A DNA stretch of 64,000 nucleotides from CAVWDI01 sp963753725 (GTDB taxonomy: Bacteria > Chloroflexota > Anaerolineae > Anaerolineales > UBA4823). Below the pieces are notes generated by a model. It was not told the DNA's origin and ran no database searches. It saw nothing but the letters and a program-made list of their open reading frames with translations. A program made the position numbers and the translations under genes. Positions 45,333-59,600 of this stretch are shown here, piece by piece. How positions within the stretch are numbered: position 1 is the stretch's first letter; each line of letters opens with the position of its first letter. The DNA lies in contig CAVWDI010000001.1 of assembly GCA_963753725.1 (NCBI GenBank), positions 372,001-436,000 on the forward strand. Direction: 5' to 3'.

Positions 45333-47057
45333 TTGAACCAGGATTCGGATGGATGCAGCGGTACAAACACCTACTACCCGTCTGCCGACACTTTTCTATC
45401 GGAAAAAGACCCTGATAGAAATTACGGTCAGGACAATGAATTAGAAACCAGTCTCAAGTCATCAGAAGCGCGTGTCGGCCTGCTGCAATTTGACATAAAC
45501 GATTTGCCGACAGATACCACTATTGATTTTGCAAATTTTAATATCAATGTAAGTACTCAAAAAAATCAATCCATCAACATTTACCGCATGACTTCCGCCT
45601 GGGAAGAAGGAGTTCAAATCGACCAAACCTGTACTGACGGCGCCACGTGGGATTTACCGGACTGCAGCGCCAACTGGGCGGGGGGCGGCGCTTTCAGCGG
45701 TGCAGACTACGATTTCGGCACCACCTACGGACCGCTGGATGTCAGCACCACCGGGTTTAAATCAGCTACAGTCACCGGGTTGGTGGATAACTGGCTCAAC
45801 ACCGGCCCGAATTACGGATTGGCAATGGTTATTGGCGGCGGTACAGGAACCGGTGATACCGCCAAGTATGACAGTTTCGAAAACGGAAACGATGCAGACC
45901 GGCCTTACCTGACCGTCAACTGGAGCATCCCCGCCGGTACTGGTACCACAGTTACATTAGCTGCACTCCCATACCTCATCAGCGAGAGCGGTCAGGTGAC
46001 CGTTACCATGACCGTTGAAGCCACCGCCCTGGTCACCGGCGTTACTCCCCCCACAAGCTTGAACGTGACTACCAATGGAGGCGTAACTTACTCATTGAGC
46101 AGCGGTCCGACTCCCGCCGGACCTGTCAGCATTGATTCTGGCAGCCCAGCAACGTTCACCTATGTATACGATGTCACCGCCGGCAGTGTGCCCGGAGACA
46201 TCCAATTCAGCGGTTCTCCCACACTGCCTGCCGGGGTGTTCGCTGACGGCACGACCGACACTGTGCTGGTTGTGCCGTTGCTCCAGTATTCAGTTGAGTT
46301 GGACGTGCCATTCCCCGGCGATGTCACCGAAGTCTGCAACATAGCAACATTCACTGATTCCGATGTTTTCAGCGACGGTTCCGATAGCCCTATTGTCTGT
46401 ACGCAGGTCGAACGCCCGATCCTTGAGATCAGCAAAGCCGTTGAACCGCAGGATGCCGTACCAGGCGATACGGTAGTATTTACCATCACATATTCAAATA
46501 CCGGTACGATCAATGCCACCAACGTGGTTATCTCGGATACCGTCCCATCACCGCTGGTTTACCTGTCATGCGATGACGGCGATTCCGACGGCACATGCAG
46601 TGAATCAGGCGGCGTGGTGACCTGGACGGACAGCACTCTGCCGCCCAGCACACCGCGGAGCGTTAGCTTTACGGTTGAAGTGCCCGATCCCTGGCCGCAG
46701 CCAGAAGGCGTGTACGAGATTCTCAACATCGCCGATATAACCAGCACCGAATTCCCGGACCCGATCTACGCCGATGCGGCTGTGCTGGTAGTAGATGCGC
46801 GCCCGCAGCTGGAGATATTCAAGCTGCAGGACAGCAATTCAATCAGCGAGACCCAGGACCTGGTATCACCTGGCGATTACATTACGTATACCCTGTATGT
46901 GACCAATACGGGTACTGCTGCTGCCAGTAACGTGGTTGTCACCGATCAGGTATCTGACTTATCCACCTACCAGACCGGCAGCGCAAACTGCTCCAAGCAG
47001 AATCCCAGTTGGCGCCTGTGCCGGCACAAGCTTCAGCGCTGGCGTAGTCACGTTTAA
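45333..47057 (+). CDS. Giant protein fragment: second DNRLRE-type domain and three DUF11-like modules
   Basis: An uninterrupted frame of 574 codons. It starts inside the chain (no ribosome site) with the second DNRLRE-type domain: 'YYPSADTFLSEKDPDRNYG', 'INIYRMTSAWEEGVQIDQ', 'TCTDGATWDLPDCSANWAGG', 'VTGLVDNWLNTGPNYGLAMV'. Next comes a beta domain ('TVTLAALPYLISESGQVTVT') followed by a DUF11 module ('ILEISKAVEPQDAVPGDTVV', 'FTITYSNTGTINATNVVIS', 'VTWTDSTLPPSTPRSVSFTV') and the start of another ('QLEIFKLQDSNSISETQDLV'). The frame is lost near 46990, in the middle of that module; the continuation is readable in 46936-47283. Confidence 0.7.
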   Translation: MNQDSDGCSGTNTYYPSADTFLSEKDPDRNYGQDNELETSLKSSEARVGLLQFDINDLPTDTTIDFANFNINVSTQKNQSINIYRMTSAWEEGVQIDQTCTDGATWDLPDCSANWAGGGAFSGADYDFGTTYGPLDVSTTGFKSATVTGLVDNWLNTGPNYGLAMVIGGGTGTGDTAKYDSFENGNDADRPYLTVNWSIPAGTGTTVTLAALPYLISESGQVTVTMTVEATALVTGVTPPTSLNVTTNGGVTYSLSSGPTPAGPVSIDSGSPATFTYVYDVTAGSVPGDIQFSGSPTLPAGVFADGTTDTVLVVPLLQYSVELDVPFPGDVTEVCNIATFTDSDVFSDGSDSPIVCTQVERPILEISKAVEPQDAVPGDTVVFTITYSNTGTINATNVVISDTVPSPLVYLSCDDGDSDGTCSESGGVVTWTDSTLPPSTPRSVSFTVEVPDPWPQPEGVYEILNIADITSTEFPDPIYADAAVLVVDARPQLEIFKLQDSNSISETQDLVSPGDYITYTLYVTNTGTAAASNVVVTDQVSDLSTYQTGSANCSKQNPSWRLCRHKLQRWRSHV

Positions 47058-47640
47058 TATCGGCACTCTGGATGCCGGACAGCAGGCGACGTTGACTTTT
47101 GTTGTTTTGGTCAACACTCCTGGTATTAATGGTTCTGTCATTGAAAACCAGGGTGAGGTCACCGCAGATGGACTCGATCCGGTTCCCAGCAACTTCGTCT
47201 CCTACCAGGTGATCGCCTTCCCGGTACTTAAATATCGTAAAGAGCGTGATCCACGTCCGACGGCACACAGGTCAGCCGGGTGATATTCTCACCTATACCA
47301 TAACTGTGTCAAACACTGGAACCGCCAACACATCGGCTGCAATTGTGATCGATGAATTCCCGCCAGGAGTATGATTATGTGGCCAATTCCACTTACATCA
47401 ACGGGCATCAACGTGGTCGAACTCACACCTGGGCAGGCACCGGTGTTAAGCGGTGCAGCGGTATGTTCCCCGGGTTACTGCGATCCGGATGGCGACGGCG
47501 GCTATGCTGCTGGTTTACGGTAGCACCGGTTCAGATGAGACTGCCAGTACTGACGTTCCAACTGCAGGTCAAAAATCCCATTGAAAATGGTTCGCTAGCT
47601 ACCGGATATCGCTACCGCCTTTACCCCTTCCACGCCGCCG
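46990..47640 (+). pseudogene. Giant protein, frameshifted DUF11 stretch before the long intact frame
   Basis: The DUF11 module cut at 46990 continues in another frame ('GTSFSAGVVTFNIGTLDAGQ', 'QATLTFVVLVNTPGINGSV', 'ENQGEVTADGLDPVPSNFV'). After 47240 a further module ('GDILTYTITVSNTGTA'-like) is spread over three frames up to 47640. At least three indels occur here. Downstream the frame of 47641-60264 takes over inside the chain at 'VDSNEVENPVYSTPVLTATK'. Confidence 0.55.
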
Positions 47641-50600
47641 GTGGACAGCAACGAGGTCGAAAATCCGGTTTACAGCACACCGGTACTGACTGCTACCAAG
47701 CAGAACGATCCCACCGCCAGCGTGATCGCCGGGCAGCAGATCGACTACACTATTACCATCACAAATACCGGCAATATGACCGCCACCGGTGTGACGGTCG
47801 ATGATGTCGTCCCGGTGCACACCAACTATTTGAGCTGTTCGCCTGCTCCCTGCAGTGAAAGCGGCGGCACCATCACCTGGACCGGATTGACCATTACAAC
47901 CTCGACACCTCAAACGGTATCCTTCTCCGTCACGGTAGCCGACCCGCTCCCCTCCTCTGTTTCAGAGATCCTTAATACAGCCACTGTCAACTACACCTCA
48001 TATGCCAGTTGGGACGACCAGGCTGGATCTCCCACCACGGCGGATACCAACCAGGTGCAAAACGATATACGCCGCCTGGAGATCAGCAAGACCCTGGTCG
48101 ACCCGCCTTCTGGCAGTGCGCCTGTCGCCGGAACGGCGGTATTCCAAGTGGTGGTCACCAACAGCGGCACATCAATTTTCCCATCCTGGACGCTGACAGA
48201 CACATATGATACAGCCTGCATGACATATGTCTCTGCCGATGTCACCCCGGACAGCACCACACCGCTCACCTGGAGTGATCCCCCTGCGCTGAATCCGGGC
48301 GACACCTTCACCGTTAATTTGACTTTCAGCACCGACAACGCTGATCCTGACTGCGAGAATGTAGCAGCTATCGAGGGTATAGACGAATATGGATTGCCCT
48401 TCGGTCCGGTAGATGACAACGATTTTGTTGAGATCACCGCCCTGGATTTTGGCGACGCGCCCGATCCGACATACCCCACCCTGCTGGTCAGCAACGGCGC
48501 CCGGCACATAAACTCTGGACTGCACATGGGAGCCGCCCTTGATATCGAACCCGACGGGCAGCCGGATCCGGCTGCAATGGGTGACGATATGAACATCCTT
48601 TACCCGGGCGTTCCGTATCCACCAGGTGACGAAGACGGTGTTATCTTCCTGGCTCCCTTATTGATCGGGCAATTAATCCCGGTGGACGTGGTGGCAAACG
48701 GACCCGGTCTGCTCAACGCCTGGATCGATTTCAACGCCAACGGCAGCTGGGCTGATCCCGGCGAGCAGATATTCGTCGACCAGCCTCTGGTAACCGGACC
48801 TAATAACTTATCCTTTACAGTACCTGGAAGCGTATCCCCCAACCTGACATTTGCGCGCTTCCGCTTCAGCACCGCTGGTGGATTGACTTACACAGGTCTG
48901 GCGCCCGACGGCGAGGTTGAAGATTACCAGGTGGAACTGCTGCCTTCTGAGGTCGGCATTTCTGTCACCAAAGAGCTGGTTGCCCCGCCTGGAGGCGTGG
49001 CATACGTCGGTGATTCGGTCTTCTTCACGATAACGGTGCAGAATACCGGAGACACCCTGATTAATTCCTGGACTCTGACTGATACATACAACACCGGCTG
49101 CATGACCATGATTGACGCTTCCGTTGCGCCGGATGCCGGGTATGTATCACCTGTCGTTTGGACTTCACCCCAATCACTGGCACCTGCTGGGGACACGGGT
49201 GACAGCTGGACGGTCACGCTGGAATTCACCGCAGTCAATCCCAACCCAGCCTGCCTGAACGATGCAGAAGTGGCTGGTACGGATATTTACGGACAGCCCG
49301 TTGGACCGCTGTATGACGACGCACAGGTATGGATCACCGATCCGGATATTGCGGTTCAAAAATCAGCCAACCCGACCACCATTCTCGGTGGAGATGCGGT
49401 CCAGTACACCTACCTGGTGACCAATCCCGGTGACGTTCCCCTGTCAGGCGTGGTCCTGACCGATACACACTGCTCACCGGTAATTGGTCCCGATCCTGCC
49501 GGCGATGTGAATTTTAACGGACTGCTCGATCCTGGTGAGATATGGAGCTATCAATGCACCACAACATTACAGACGGACACCACCAACACCGCCACCGCCA
49601 GCGGTCAGCCCAGCGATTTCCAGGGTCAGCCGCTGCCGGATATTGATCGTGTCCAGGCGACCGATACCGCCGATGTGGATGTCGTGGCTCCCGGAATCGA
49701 TTTGGTGAAAACCGCTGATCCGGACATTGTCTACATCAACGGCACCACCACCTACACATTCACTGTTGAAAACACCGGCGATACCGACCTTTACCCGGTT
49801 GACCTGACTGATGTGACCGGCGTTTGCACATCCATCAGCGGACCTTCCGGCGACGGCGGTACTCCCAACGTGCTCGACCAGGGCGAGACCTGGACCTTCA
49901 CCTGCGTGAGCGTACCGCTCACCAGCGACACCACCAACCTGGCTTCCGTTACCGGCACACCCAGCACGGGAACCACACCTCTCGGCTTACCGGATGTCAG
50001 CGATAGCGATACGGCGGACGTGAACGTGATTGACCCCGGCATTAACCTGGAGAAATCCGTCAGCCCAACCCTGATCAACCCCGGTGAGGATGTTGTCTAC
50101 ACCTTCCTGGTCAGCAACACCGGCGACGACCCGCTCACCAATATTATCCTGACCGACCCCAACTGCCAGCCGGGTTCAACACCCGACAGCGGTGACAACG
50201 GCAACGGTATCCTCGATCTGGGCGAGACCTGGGTCTACACCTGCACTAAGCAGAACGTCACTGCTGACACTCCCAATACCGCCATTGTCCAGGGCACCGA
50301 TTCCAAGGGCGGAACCGAAACAGACACTGCAACCGCCTTTGTTGATGTCATCAACCCCGGATTGCAGGTCAGCAAGGTCGCCGACCCGACCACTATTTAC
50401 GCCGGTGACAGCGTCACCTATACCTACCAGGTGACCAATACCGGTGATGCGCCGCTCAGCCTGATTGTCATTGTCGATAACTGGTGCAGCCCAGTCGATT
50501 ATCTCAGCGGCGATGACGGGAACGACTTGCTCGATCCCGGTGAAGTGTGGAATTTCGAATGCTCGACCACGCTCAGCCAGGACACCACCAATATCATCAC

Positions 50601-53600
50601 CGTCAGCGCTCTGGATCCGCTTCAGCAGCCGCTGCAGGACCAGGCTTCCGCTGATGTGAACGTGATCAACCCGGTCATCAACGTCGAGAAGAGCGCCGAC
50701 AGGACCGTCGTCCAGGCGCCCGACAACACCGTGGTTTACACCTACGTGGTCACCAACCCCGGCGATGACCCGCTCACCAATGTGGTCGTTTCCGATCCGG
50801 ACTGCTCCACTTCCATCACCGGACCGGTTAAATCACCTGGTAATACGGATTCAATCCTTGAACCCGGCGAGGTCTGGACCTACACCTGCACCATGCCGGT
50901 CACCCAGGACACCACCAACACTATCACCGCCTCAGGCGATGACTCGAAAGGCAATCCCGTAAGCGATACCAACAGCGAGACCGTAAACGTTGTGGATCCT
51001 TCTATCAACGTAGAAAAGAACGTCGACAGCACGGATATCCTGGCTGGCGGATCGGTGCTCTACACATATGACGTCACCAATACCGGCGACAGCGATGTGC
51101 CGCTCACTGGTGTCAACGTGATCGACAACAAGTGCGCGCCGGTTTACTATGTCTCCGGCGACACCAACGGTAACGGCTGGCTGGAGGTCGGCGAGACCTG
51201 GCAGTACCAGTGCTCCACCACCCTGCCTGCCGGTGAAACCATAAACACCGTCACAGCCAGTGGTCAGCCCAGCGATGAACAGGGTCTGCCGCTGCCAGGC
51301 ATTCCACCGGTATCCGATACCGACCAGGAGACCGTTAATGCCTACACCCCGTCCATCGCGCTGGAAAAGACAGCCGATCCGGACATTGTCTACATCAACG
51401 GCACCACCACCTACACATTCACTGTTGAAAACACCGGCGATACCGACCTTTACCCGGTTGACCTGACTGATGTGACCGGCGTTTGCACATCCATCAGCGG
51501 ACCTTCCGGCGACGGCGGTACTCCCAACGTGCTCGACCAGGGCGAGACCTGGACCTTCACCTGCGTGAGCGTACCGCTCACCAGCGACACCACCAACCTG
51601 GCTTCCGTTACCGGCACACCCAGCACGGGAACCACACCTCTCGGCTTACCGGATGTCAGCGATAGCGATACGGCGGACGTGAACGTGATTGACCCCGGCA
51701 TTAACCTGGAGAAATCCGTCAGCCCAACCCTGATCAACCCCGGTGAGGATGTTGTCTACACCTTCCTGGTCAGCAACACCGGCGACGACCCGCTCACCAA
51801 TATTATCCTGACCGACCCCAACTGCCAGCCGGGTTCAACACCCGACAGCGGCGACAACGGCAACGGTATCCTCGATCCGGGCGAGACCTGGGTCTACACC
51901 TGCACTAAGCAGAACGTCACTGCTGACACTCCCAATACCGCCATTGTCCAGGGCACCGATTCCAAGGGCGGAACCGAAACAGACACTGCAACCGCCTTTG
52001 TTGATGTCATCAACCCCGGATTGCAGGTCAGCAAGGTCGCCGACCCGACCACTATTTACGCCGGCGACAGCGTCACCTATACCTACACAGTTGACAACAC
52101 CGGCGATGCTCCCCTAAGTCTTGTGGTGGTAGTCGATAACTGGTGCAGCCCGGTCACCTATGTCAGCGGTGATACCAATACCGATGACCTGCTCGATCCC
52201 GACGAAGTCTGGACATTCGAGTGCAGCACCTCGCTGCAGCAGGACACCACCAATATCATCACCGTCAGCGCTCTGGATCCGCTTCAGCAGCCGCTGCAGG
52301 ACCAGGCTTCTGCGGATGTGAACGTGATTAATCCCGAAATCCTGGTTGAGAAGAGCGTCGACCGAACCATTGTTCTGCCAAGCACTTCCATCGAGTACAC
52401 CTACCTGGTTACCAATATCGGCGATGATCCACTCACTAATATCATCGTCGACGATCCCGACTGCCAGCCCGACCAACAGGCAGGCACCCTAAATCCCGGT
52501 GAGACCTGGACTTACGTATGCAGTACGGTCGTGGACGACGATGTCACCAACATCGTCACCGCTTCCGGTGAAGATTCTAAGGGTGGTACAGTTAATGATA
52601 CCGACAGTGAGACCGTCGATGTTGTCGATCCTTCCATAAATGTTGACAAGAATGTAGATAACTCGGACATCCTGGCTGGCGGATCAGTGCTGTACACCTA
52701 TGATGTCACCAACACTGGTGACAGCGATGTGCCGCTCACCGGCGTTAACGTGATCGACAACAAGTGCGCGCCGGTTTACTATGTATCCGGCGATACCAAC
52801 GGCAACGGATGGCTGGAAGTCGGCGAGACCTGGCAGTACCAGTGCACTACAGCCCTGCCTGCCGGAGAAACGATTAACACCGTCACCGCCACAGGCCAGC
52901 CCAGCGATGACCAGGGTCTGCCGCTGCCAGGCATCCCACCGGTATCCGATACAGATACCGAAACGGTGGATGCTTACACCCCTTCAATAGCTCTTCAAAA
53001 GATAGCCGATCCTGAAACCATTTACAGCGGTGACACCACCACCTACACCTTCACGGTTGAAAACACCGGCGATACAGACCTGTACCCGGTCAACCTGACC
53101 GATGCGACCACTGTCTGCACCTCTATAGACGGACCATTTGGTGACGGCGGTACTCCCAACGTGCTCGACCAGGGCGAGACCTGGACCTTCACCTGCGTGA
53201 GTGTCCAACTCACCGATGACACCACCAACCTGGCGTCCGTTACCGGTACACCCAGCTCAGGCACCACCTCGCTCGGTCTGCCGGACGTCGAAGATTCTGA
53301 TACCGCTTTTGTGGATGTCATCGATGCAGATATCAGCATTGACAAGATCCCCAGCGCCGAGAAGGTACTGCCAGGCACCACCGTGACCTATCTGTACAAC
53401 GTCACCAATACGGGCAGTGACCCGCTCACCAACGTGGTCGTTTCCGATGACCAGTGCTCGCCGCTCAGCGAAGTCAGCGTTGCACCAGACGGCATCCTCA
53501 ACCCAGGCCAGACCTGGATCTACCAGTGCAGCCAGGTGCTGGATGCCGATACCACCAATGTGGCTGACGTAACAGCCGAAGACCCGCTCGGCGGCACCGT

Positions 53601-56600
53601 CACCGATGACGACACCGAAGTCGTCGATGTGGTCATCGCCGGTCTGCAGGTCGACAAGAGCGTTGACGATCCAGTCATCTACAGCGGCGACTCCGTCACA
53701 TATACCTACACCGTTCAGAACACCGGTGACGATCCGATCCAGAACGTGGTCGTTTCCGATGACCAGTGCTCGCCTGTCAATGGACCTACTGGCGACACAG
53801 GCAGCGATGGCATACTGGAGCAGGGTGAAGTCTGGACCTACATCTGCACCACCACACTGACTGAAGACACCACCAACGTGGTAACCGTTAACGGCGAGAC
53901 CGAGCTCGGCACCCCCGTGCCGCCCGACCAGGACAGCGAAAAAGTCAACGTGATCAACCCGCTCATCCAGGTCATCAAGAGCGTCGACAAGACCGTCGTG
54001 CTCCCCAACGGCTCAGTCAACTACACCTACCTGGTCACCAACCCCGGCGACGACCCGCTCACCAGCGTGTCCCTGAGCGATGACAAATGCACCTCCGTCA
54101 CCGGACCGGTCCACACCGTAGGCAATACCGATTCAATCCTCGATCCCGGTGAAGTCTGGACTTACTCCTGCACCACCACCCTGACCGAAGACACCACCAA
54201 CACCGCCACCGCTTCCGGTACGGATTCCAACGGCGGCCAGGTCAGCAACACCGACACCGCCGATGTGGACGTGGTCGATCCCAGCCTGGAGATCACCAAG
54301 TCCGCCGACAAGACCGTCATCCTGCCCAACGGCACTGTGGTCTACACTTACGAAGTGACCAATGACGGCGATACCCCGCTGGCCTCCGTCAACGTCTCGG
54401 ACAACCGCTGCGCTCCTGTAAGCTACGTTTCCGGCGACGACGGCAACGGTCTGCTCGATCCAGCTGAGACCTGGACCTTCACCTGCACCACCTCCCTGGC
54501 TCAGGACACCACCAACACCGCCACGGCATCCGGCCAGCCCAGCGATGACCAGGGCGTTCCCCTGCCGGTTCCGCCGGTCAGCGACCAGGCCCAGGAGACC
54601 GTGGATGTGGTCCATCCGTCCATCGCGCTGGAAAAGACAGCCGATCCTGAGACCATTTACTCAGGCGACACCACCACCTACACCTTCACGGTTGAGAATA
54701 CCGGCGATACCGACCTTTATCCGGTCGACCTGACCGATGTGACCGGTGTTTGCACCTCCATCAACGGTCCCTCCGGCGACGGCGGTACTCCCAACGTACT
54801 CGACCAGGGTGAGACCTGGACCTTCACCTGCGTGAGCGTCCAACTCACCGATGACACTACTAACCTGGCATCCGTCACCGGCACGCCCAGCACTGGCACC
54901 ACACCGCTCGGTCTGCCGGATGTCGAAGATTCCGACACCGCATTTGTGGATGTCATTGATGCAGATATCAGCATTGACAAGATCCCCAGCGCCGAGAAGG
55001 TACTGCCAGGCACCACCGTGACCTATCTGTACAACGTCACCAATACGGGCAGTGACCCGCTCACCAACGTGGTCGTTTCCGATGACCAGTGCTCGCCGCT
55101 CAGCGAAGTCAGCGTTGCACCAGACGGCATCCTCAACCCAGGCCAGACCTGGATCTACCAGTGCAGCCAGGTGCTGGATGCCGATACCACCAATGTGGCT
55201 GACGTAACAGCCGAAGACCCGCTCGGCGGCACCGTCACCGATAGCGACACCGAAGTCGTCGATGTGGTCATCGCCGGCCTGCAGGTCGACAAGAGCGTTG
55301 ACGATCCAGTCGTCTACAGCGGTGACACGGTCACCTATACCTACACCGTCCAGAACACCGGAGAAGATCCAATCCAGAACGTGGTCGTCTCCGATGACCA
55401 GTGCTCGCCGGTCACCGGACCGGATTACACTGTCGGCAACAGCGACTCGCTGCTCGAACAGGGTGAAGTCTGGACCTACACCTGCACCACCACCCTGACC
55501 GAAGACACCACCAACGTGGTCACCGTGAACGGCGAGACCGAGCTCGGCACCCCTGTGCCGCCCGACCAGGACAGCGAAAAGGTCAACGTGATCAACCCGC
55601 TCATCCAGGTCATCAAGAGTGCCAACAAGACCGTCGTGCTGCCCAACGGCTCAGTCAACTACACCTACGTGGTCAGCAACCCCGGCGACGACCCGCTCAC
55701 CAGCGTTTCCCTGAGCGATGACAAATGCACCTCCGTCACCGGACCGGTCCACACCGTAGGCAATACCAATTCAATCCTCGATCCCGGTGAAGTCTGGACT
55801 TACTCCTGCACCACCACCCTGACCGAAGACACCACCAACACCGCCACCGCTTCCGGTACGGATTCCAACGGCGGCCAGGTCAGCAACACCGACACCGCCG
55901 ATGTGGACGTGGTCGATCCCAGCCTGGAGATCACCAAGTCCGCCGACAAGACCGTCATCCTGCCCAACGGCACTGTGGTCTACACTTACGAAGTGACCAA
56001 TGACGGCGATACCCCGCTGGCCTCCGTCAACGTCTCGGACAACCGCTGCGCTCCTGTAAGCTACGTTTCCGGCGACGACGGCAACGGTCTGCTCGATCCA
56101 GCTGAGACCTGGACCTTCACCTGCACCACCTCCCTGGCTCAGGACACCACCAACACCGCCACCGCTTCCGGACAGCCCAGTGATGAACAGGGCGTCCCGC
56201 TTCCGGTCCCGCCGGTCACCGACCAGGCACAGGAGACCGTCGATGTGGTTCACCCCAATATCCAGATCGTCAAAACAGCGGATCCGGTGACAATCTATTC
56301 AGGTGACCCGGTTCTGTATACCTACGAAGTGACCAATATCGGGGATGTCGACTTGAGCCCAGTGGTTGTGACCGATACACACTGCTCCCCGGTTCAGCTG
56401 CAGGGTGTCGACACCAAACTGGACGTTGGCGAAACCTGGATTTACACCTGCAGTGCCAACCCGACTGAGGACACCACCAATACCGCAACCGCTGTCGGCA
56501 ACCCGAGCGATGATTCTGGCGCTTCACTTGGCTTACCTCCGGTCGAAGACACCGACACAGCTTTTGTGGATGTCATCAACCCCGCCATGCAGGTCATCAA

Positions 56601-59600
56601 GACCCCCAGCACCGCCCAGGCAGCAGTTGGTGAATCCATCATCTACCTGTACGAAGTTTCCAATACCGGCGATGCGCCGCTGGATAACGTAGTCCTGACA
56701 GATGATAAATGCTCGCCGGTGAACCTGTTAACAGGCGATGCCAACGGACTGCTCGATCCCGGACAAACCTGGGTTTACCGCTGTGAATACACTGTCCTGG
56801 ACACGGATACCGACCCGCTTGAAAACCTGGCGACTGTTTCTGCCACCGATCCTCTCGGTGGACCGGTCGGAGATACGGATACCGCCAGTGTGGAAATCCT
56901 GATACTGGCTGACTTGGTTGTAGAAAAAAGCGCTACTCCCACCACTTTTGCAGGTGGAGCGATCGAATACATCGTAACTGTTACCAACCTGGGTCCGTCA
57001 AGCGCTGATAACGTCATCGTTACAGACACCCTGCCGGTTGATGTCGCCTTCGTATCCGCTGCTGGATGCACGCATGACGGCAGCCCGAACGGCGGCGATG
57101 TCACGTGTGTTGTACCCAGTTTAGCGGCAGACGCTTCAACGAGCTTTACAATAAATGTCACTGCAGATAGCGATCTCTTACCGGGTGCAAGCCTAGAGAA
57201 TACGGTCATTGTCACCAGCGAAACGCCTGATCCTGACCCGACCAACAACCAGGATGACGCCGACACCTCCATCGTCGGCGAAGCCGATCTGGAAGTCAGC
57301 AAGGACTGCACCCCCGACAGCGTCAACGCCGGTGAGGACATCGTTTGCACCATCACCCTCACCAACCACGGCCCATCCACTTCAAGAGATGTGGATGTCA
57401 AAGATATCCTCCCGCCGGGTGTAACCTTCGTCGACGGCTCCGCTGACCAGGGCGCCTGCGTCAGCGGCATCTGCCAGCTGGGTGATGCGCCCGTCAATGT
57501 CGGTGATCCCATCACCATCCAGATCACAGGCAATGTCGGCAGTGACGTGCTGCCCGGCAGCCTCACCAACACCGCTGAAGCCTTCAGCGATACCCCAGAT
57601 CCTGGGCAGTATCCCAACAGCGACAGCGACACCTTCAACGTCACCATCCTGGATGACGTAACCGTCACCAAGGTCGACCTGAAAGACCCCGTCGCTCCCA
57701 CCGAAGGCTTGCTGTACGAGATTGTGGTCTCCAACAACGGCCCCTCTGATTCCCAGAACGTGGTCGTCAGCGACACCCTCGATCCCAACGTGACCTTCTC
57801 CTCCGCCAGTCTCGGCTGCCTGCACGACGGCAGTCCCTCCGGCGGCGTGGTCACCTGCTCTGTGGCGACACTGCCCGCAGGCGAGAGCCGCACCTTCCTG
57901 ATCGGCGTCACCGTCAACGATGTCGATGTCGCTCAAGTGCCGACACTCACCAACAACGTCAGCGCCGTCAGCGACACGGACCAGACCCCGGCCAGCGACA
58001 GCGAGACCACCACGGTCGAAACACCTATCGGCCCGGTCTCTGACCTGTCCATCTCCAAAGACGACCAGTCTGAACCCGTCCTGGCTGGCGAGAATGTCAC
58101 CTACGACATCACCGTCACCAACAACGGCCCCTCCGTGGCCACCAACGTGCGCGTGCTCGAACTCGTCCCGGCCGGAACCACCGCCCTCAGCCTGACGGCC
58201 TCCAACCCGGATGCCGACGATGAAGACTGCTCCCTGGGCGGCTCCTGCTACCTGGGCACCATGCAGGTCGGCACCGTCGCTACCATCACCGTCGTCCTGC
58301 AGGTCAACCCTGACTTCCAGGGCAGTTCCCTGACCAATACCGCCTCCGTCTCCGCCGACCAGGCGGATGACGATCCATCCGACAACATCGCCTCCGATGA
58401 CACCGCAATTACTACGGAAGCCGACCTGTCCATCGAAAAGGTCGACCTGACCGACCCGGTTTATGCTGGCGATGTACTGCTCTACCAGATCAGCATCTCC
58501 AACAGCGGTCCCTCGGACGCACAGGCTGTGGTTGTAACCGACACGGTACCCACCAACACCACCTTCTCAGGCGCCTCGCCTGAATGCAGTCTTTCCAGCG
58601 GCGATGTGGTCTGCAGCCTGCCCAGCTTAGCTGCCGGCGCCAGCCGCTCCTTCTGGGTCGAAGTCCGTGTGAATGAAGATGTCCCGGATGGAAATCTGAT
58701 CTCTAACACAGCCACTGTGGACAGCGACACGGAAGATCCGATTGGTGGTGACAACACCGACTTTACGTCAACTACCGTATATCAACCAGACCTTAACCCC
58801 ACCGACCTGGTGATCAGCAAGGATTCTTCACCCGATCCGGTCACGGCTGGTGAGAACCTGACATACAACCTGACCGTCACTAACAACGGCCCGGCGGTCG
58901 CTTCCAACGTCCTGGTGGTGGATGCCCTCCCGTCCGGCGTGACCTTCGTCAGCGCAGACGCCTCCCAGGGCATCTGCAACAGCGGCGTCACCTGCGACCT
59001 GGGCGACCTGGCGGTATCCGCCAGCGCCACCATCACCATCGTCGTTTCTGTCGACAGCGACCAGGTTGACAATATCATCAACCTGGCACGCGTCTCCGCT
59101 TCCAACCCGGATCCGGTCCCGGACAATGAGACCAGCGAGATCACTCAGGTTGATGAAGAAGCCAACCTGGACGTCACCAAGACCTCCGATCCGGCTGTCG
59201 CCACACCCGGCGCAAGCCTGTCCTACGAGATCCTGGTCTCCAACAGCGGACCTTCAGACGCCCAATCCGTAGTCGTCACCGATACCCTGCCGGTTGAGCT
59301 GGAAGGCGTTTCCTTCTCGCCAAGCCAGGGTTCCTGCAGCATCAGCACCACTACCCTGACCTGCAACCTGGGCGCCATCCCGGCCGGTGAGAGCGCCACT
59401 GTATCCATCATTGGCACGGTTTCCAGCGATGCTTCCGGTTCCATTACCAACGCAGTGGTTGTCTCAAGCGACACCCCCGATCCTGATGGCGATGGCCCCA
59501 CCGTTGATCTGGTAACTCAGGTCTCCCCGTCTGCTGACCTGGAGATGTCCAAGTCAGCCCCGGCTACCGCCCAGGCGGGAACAACCATCACTTACACCGT

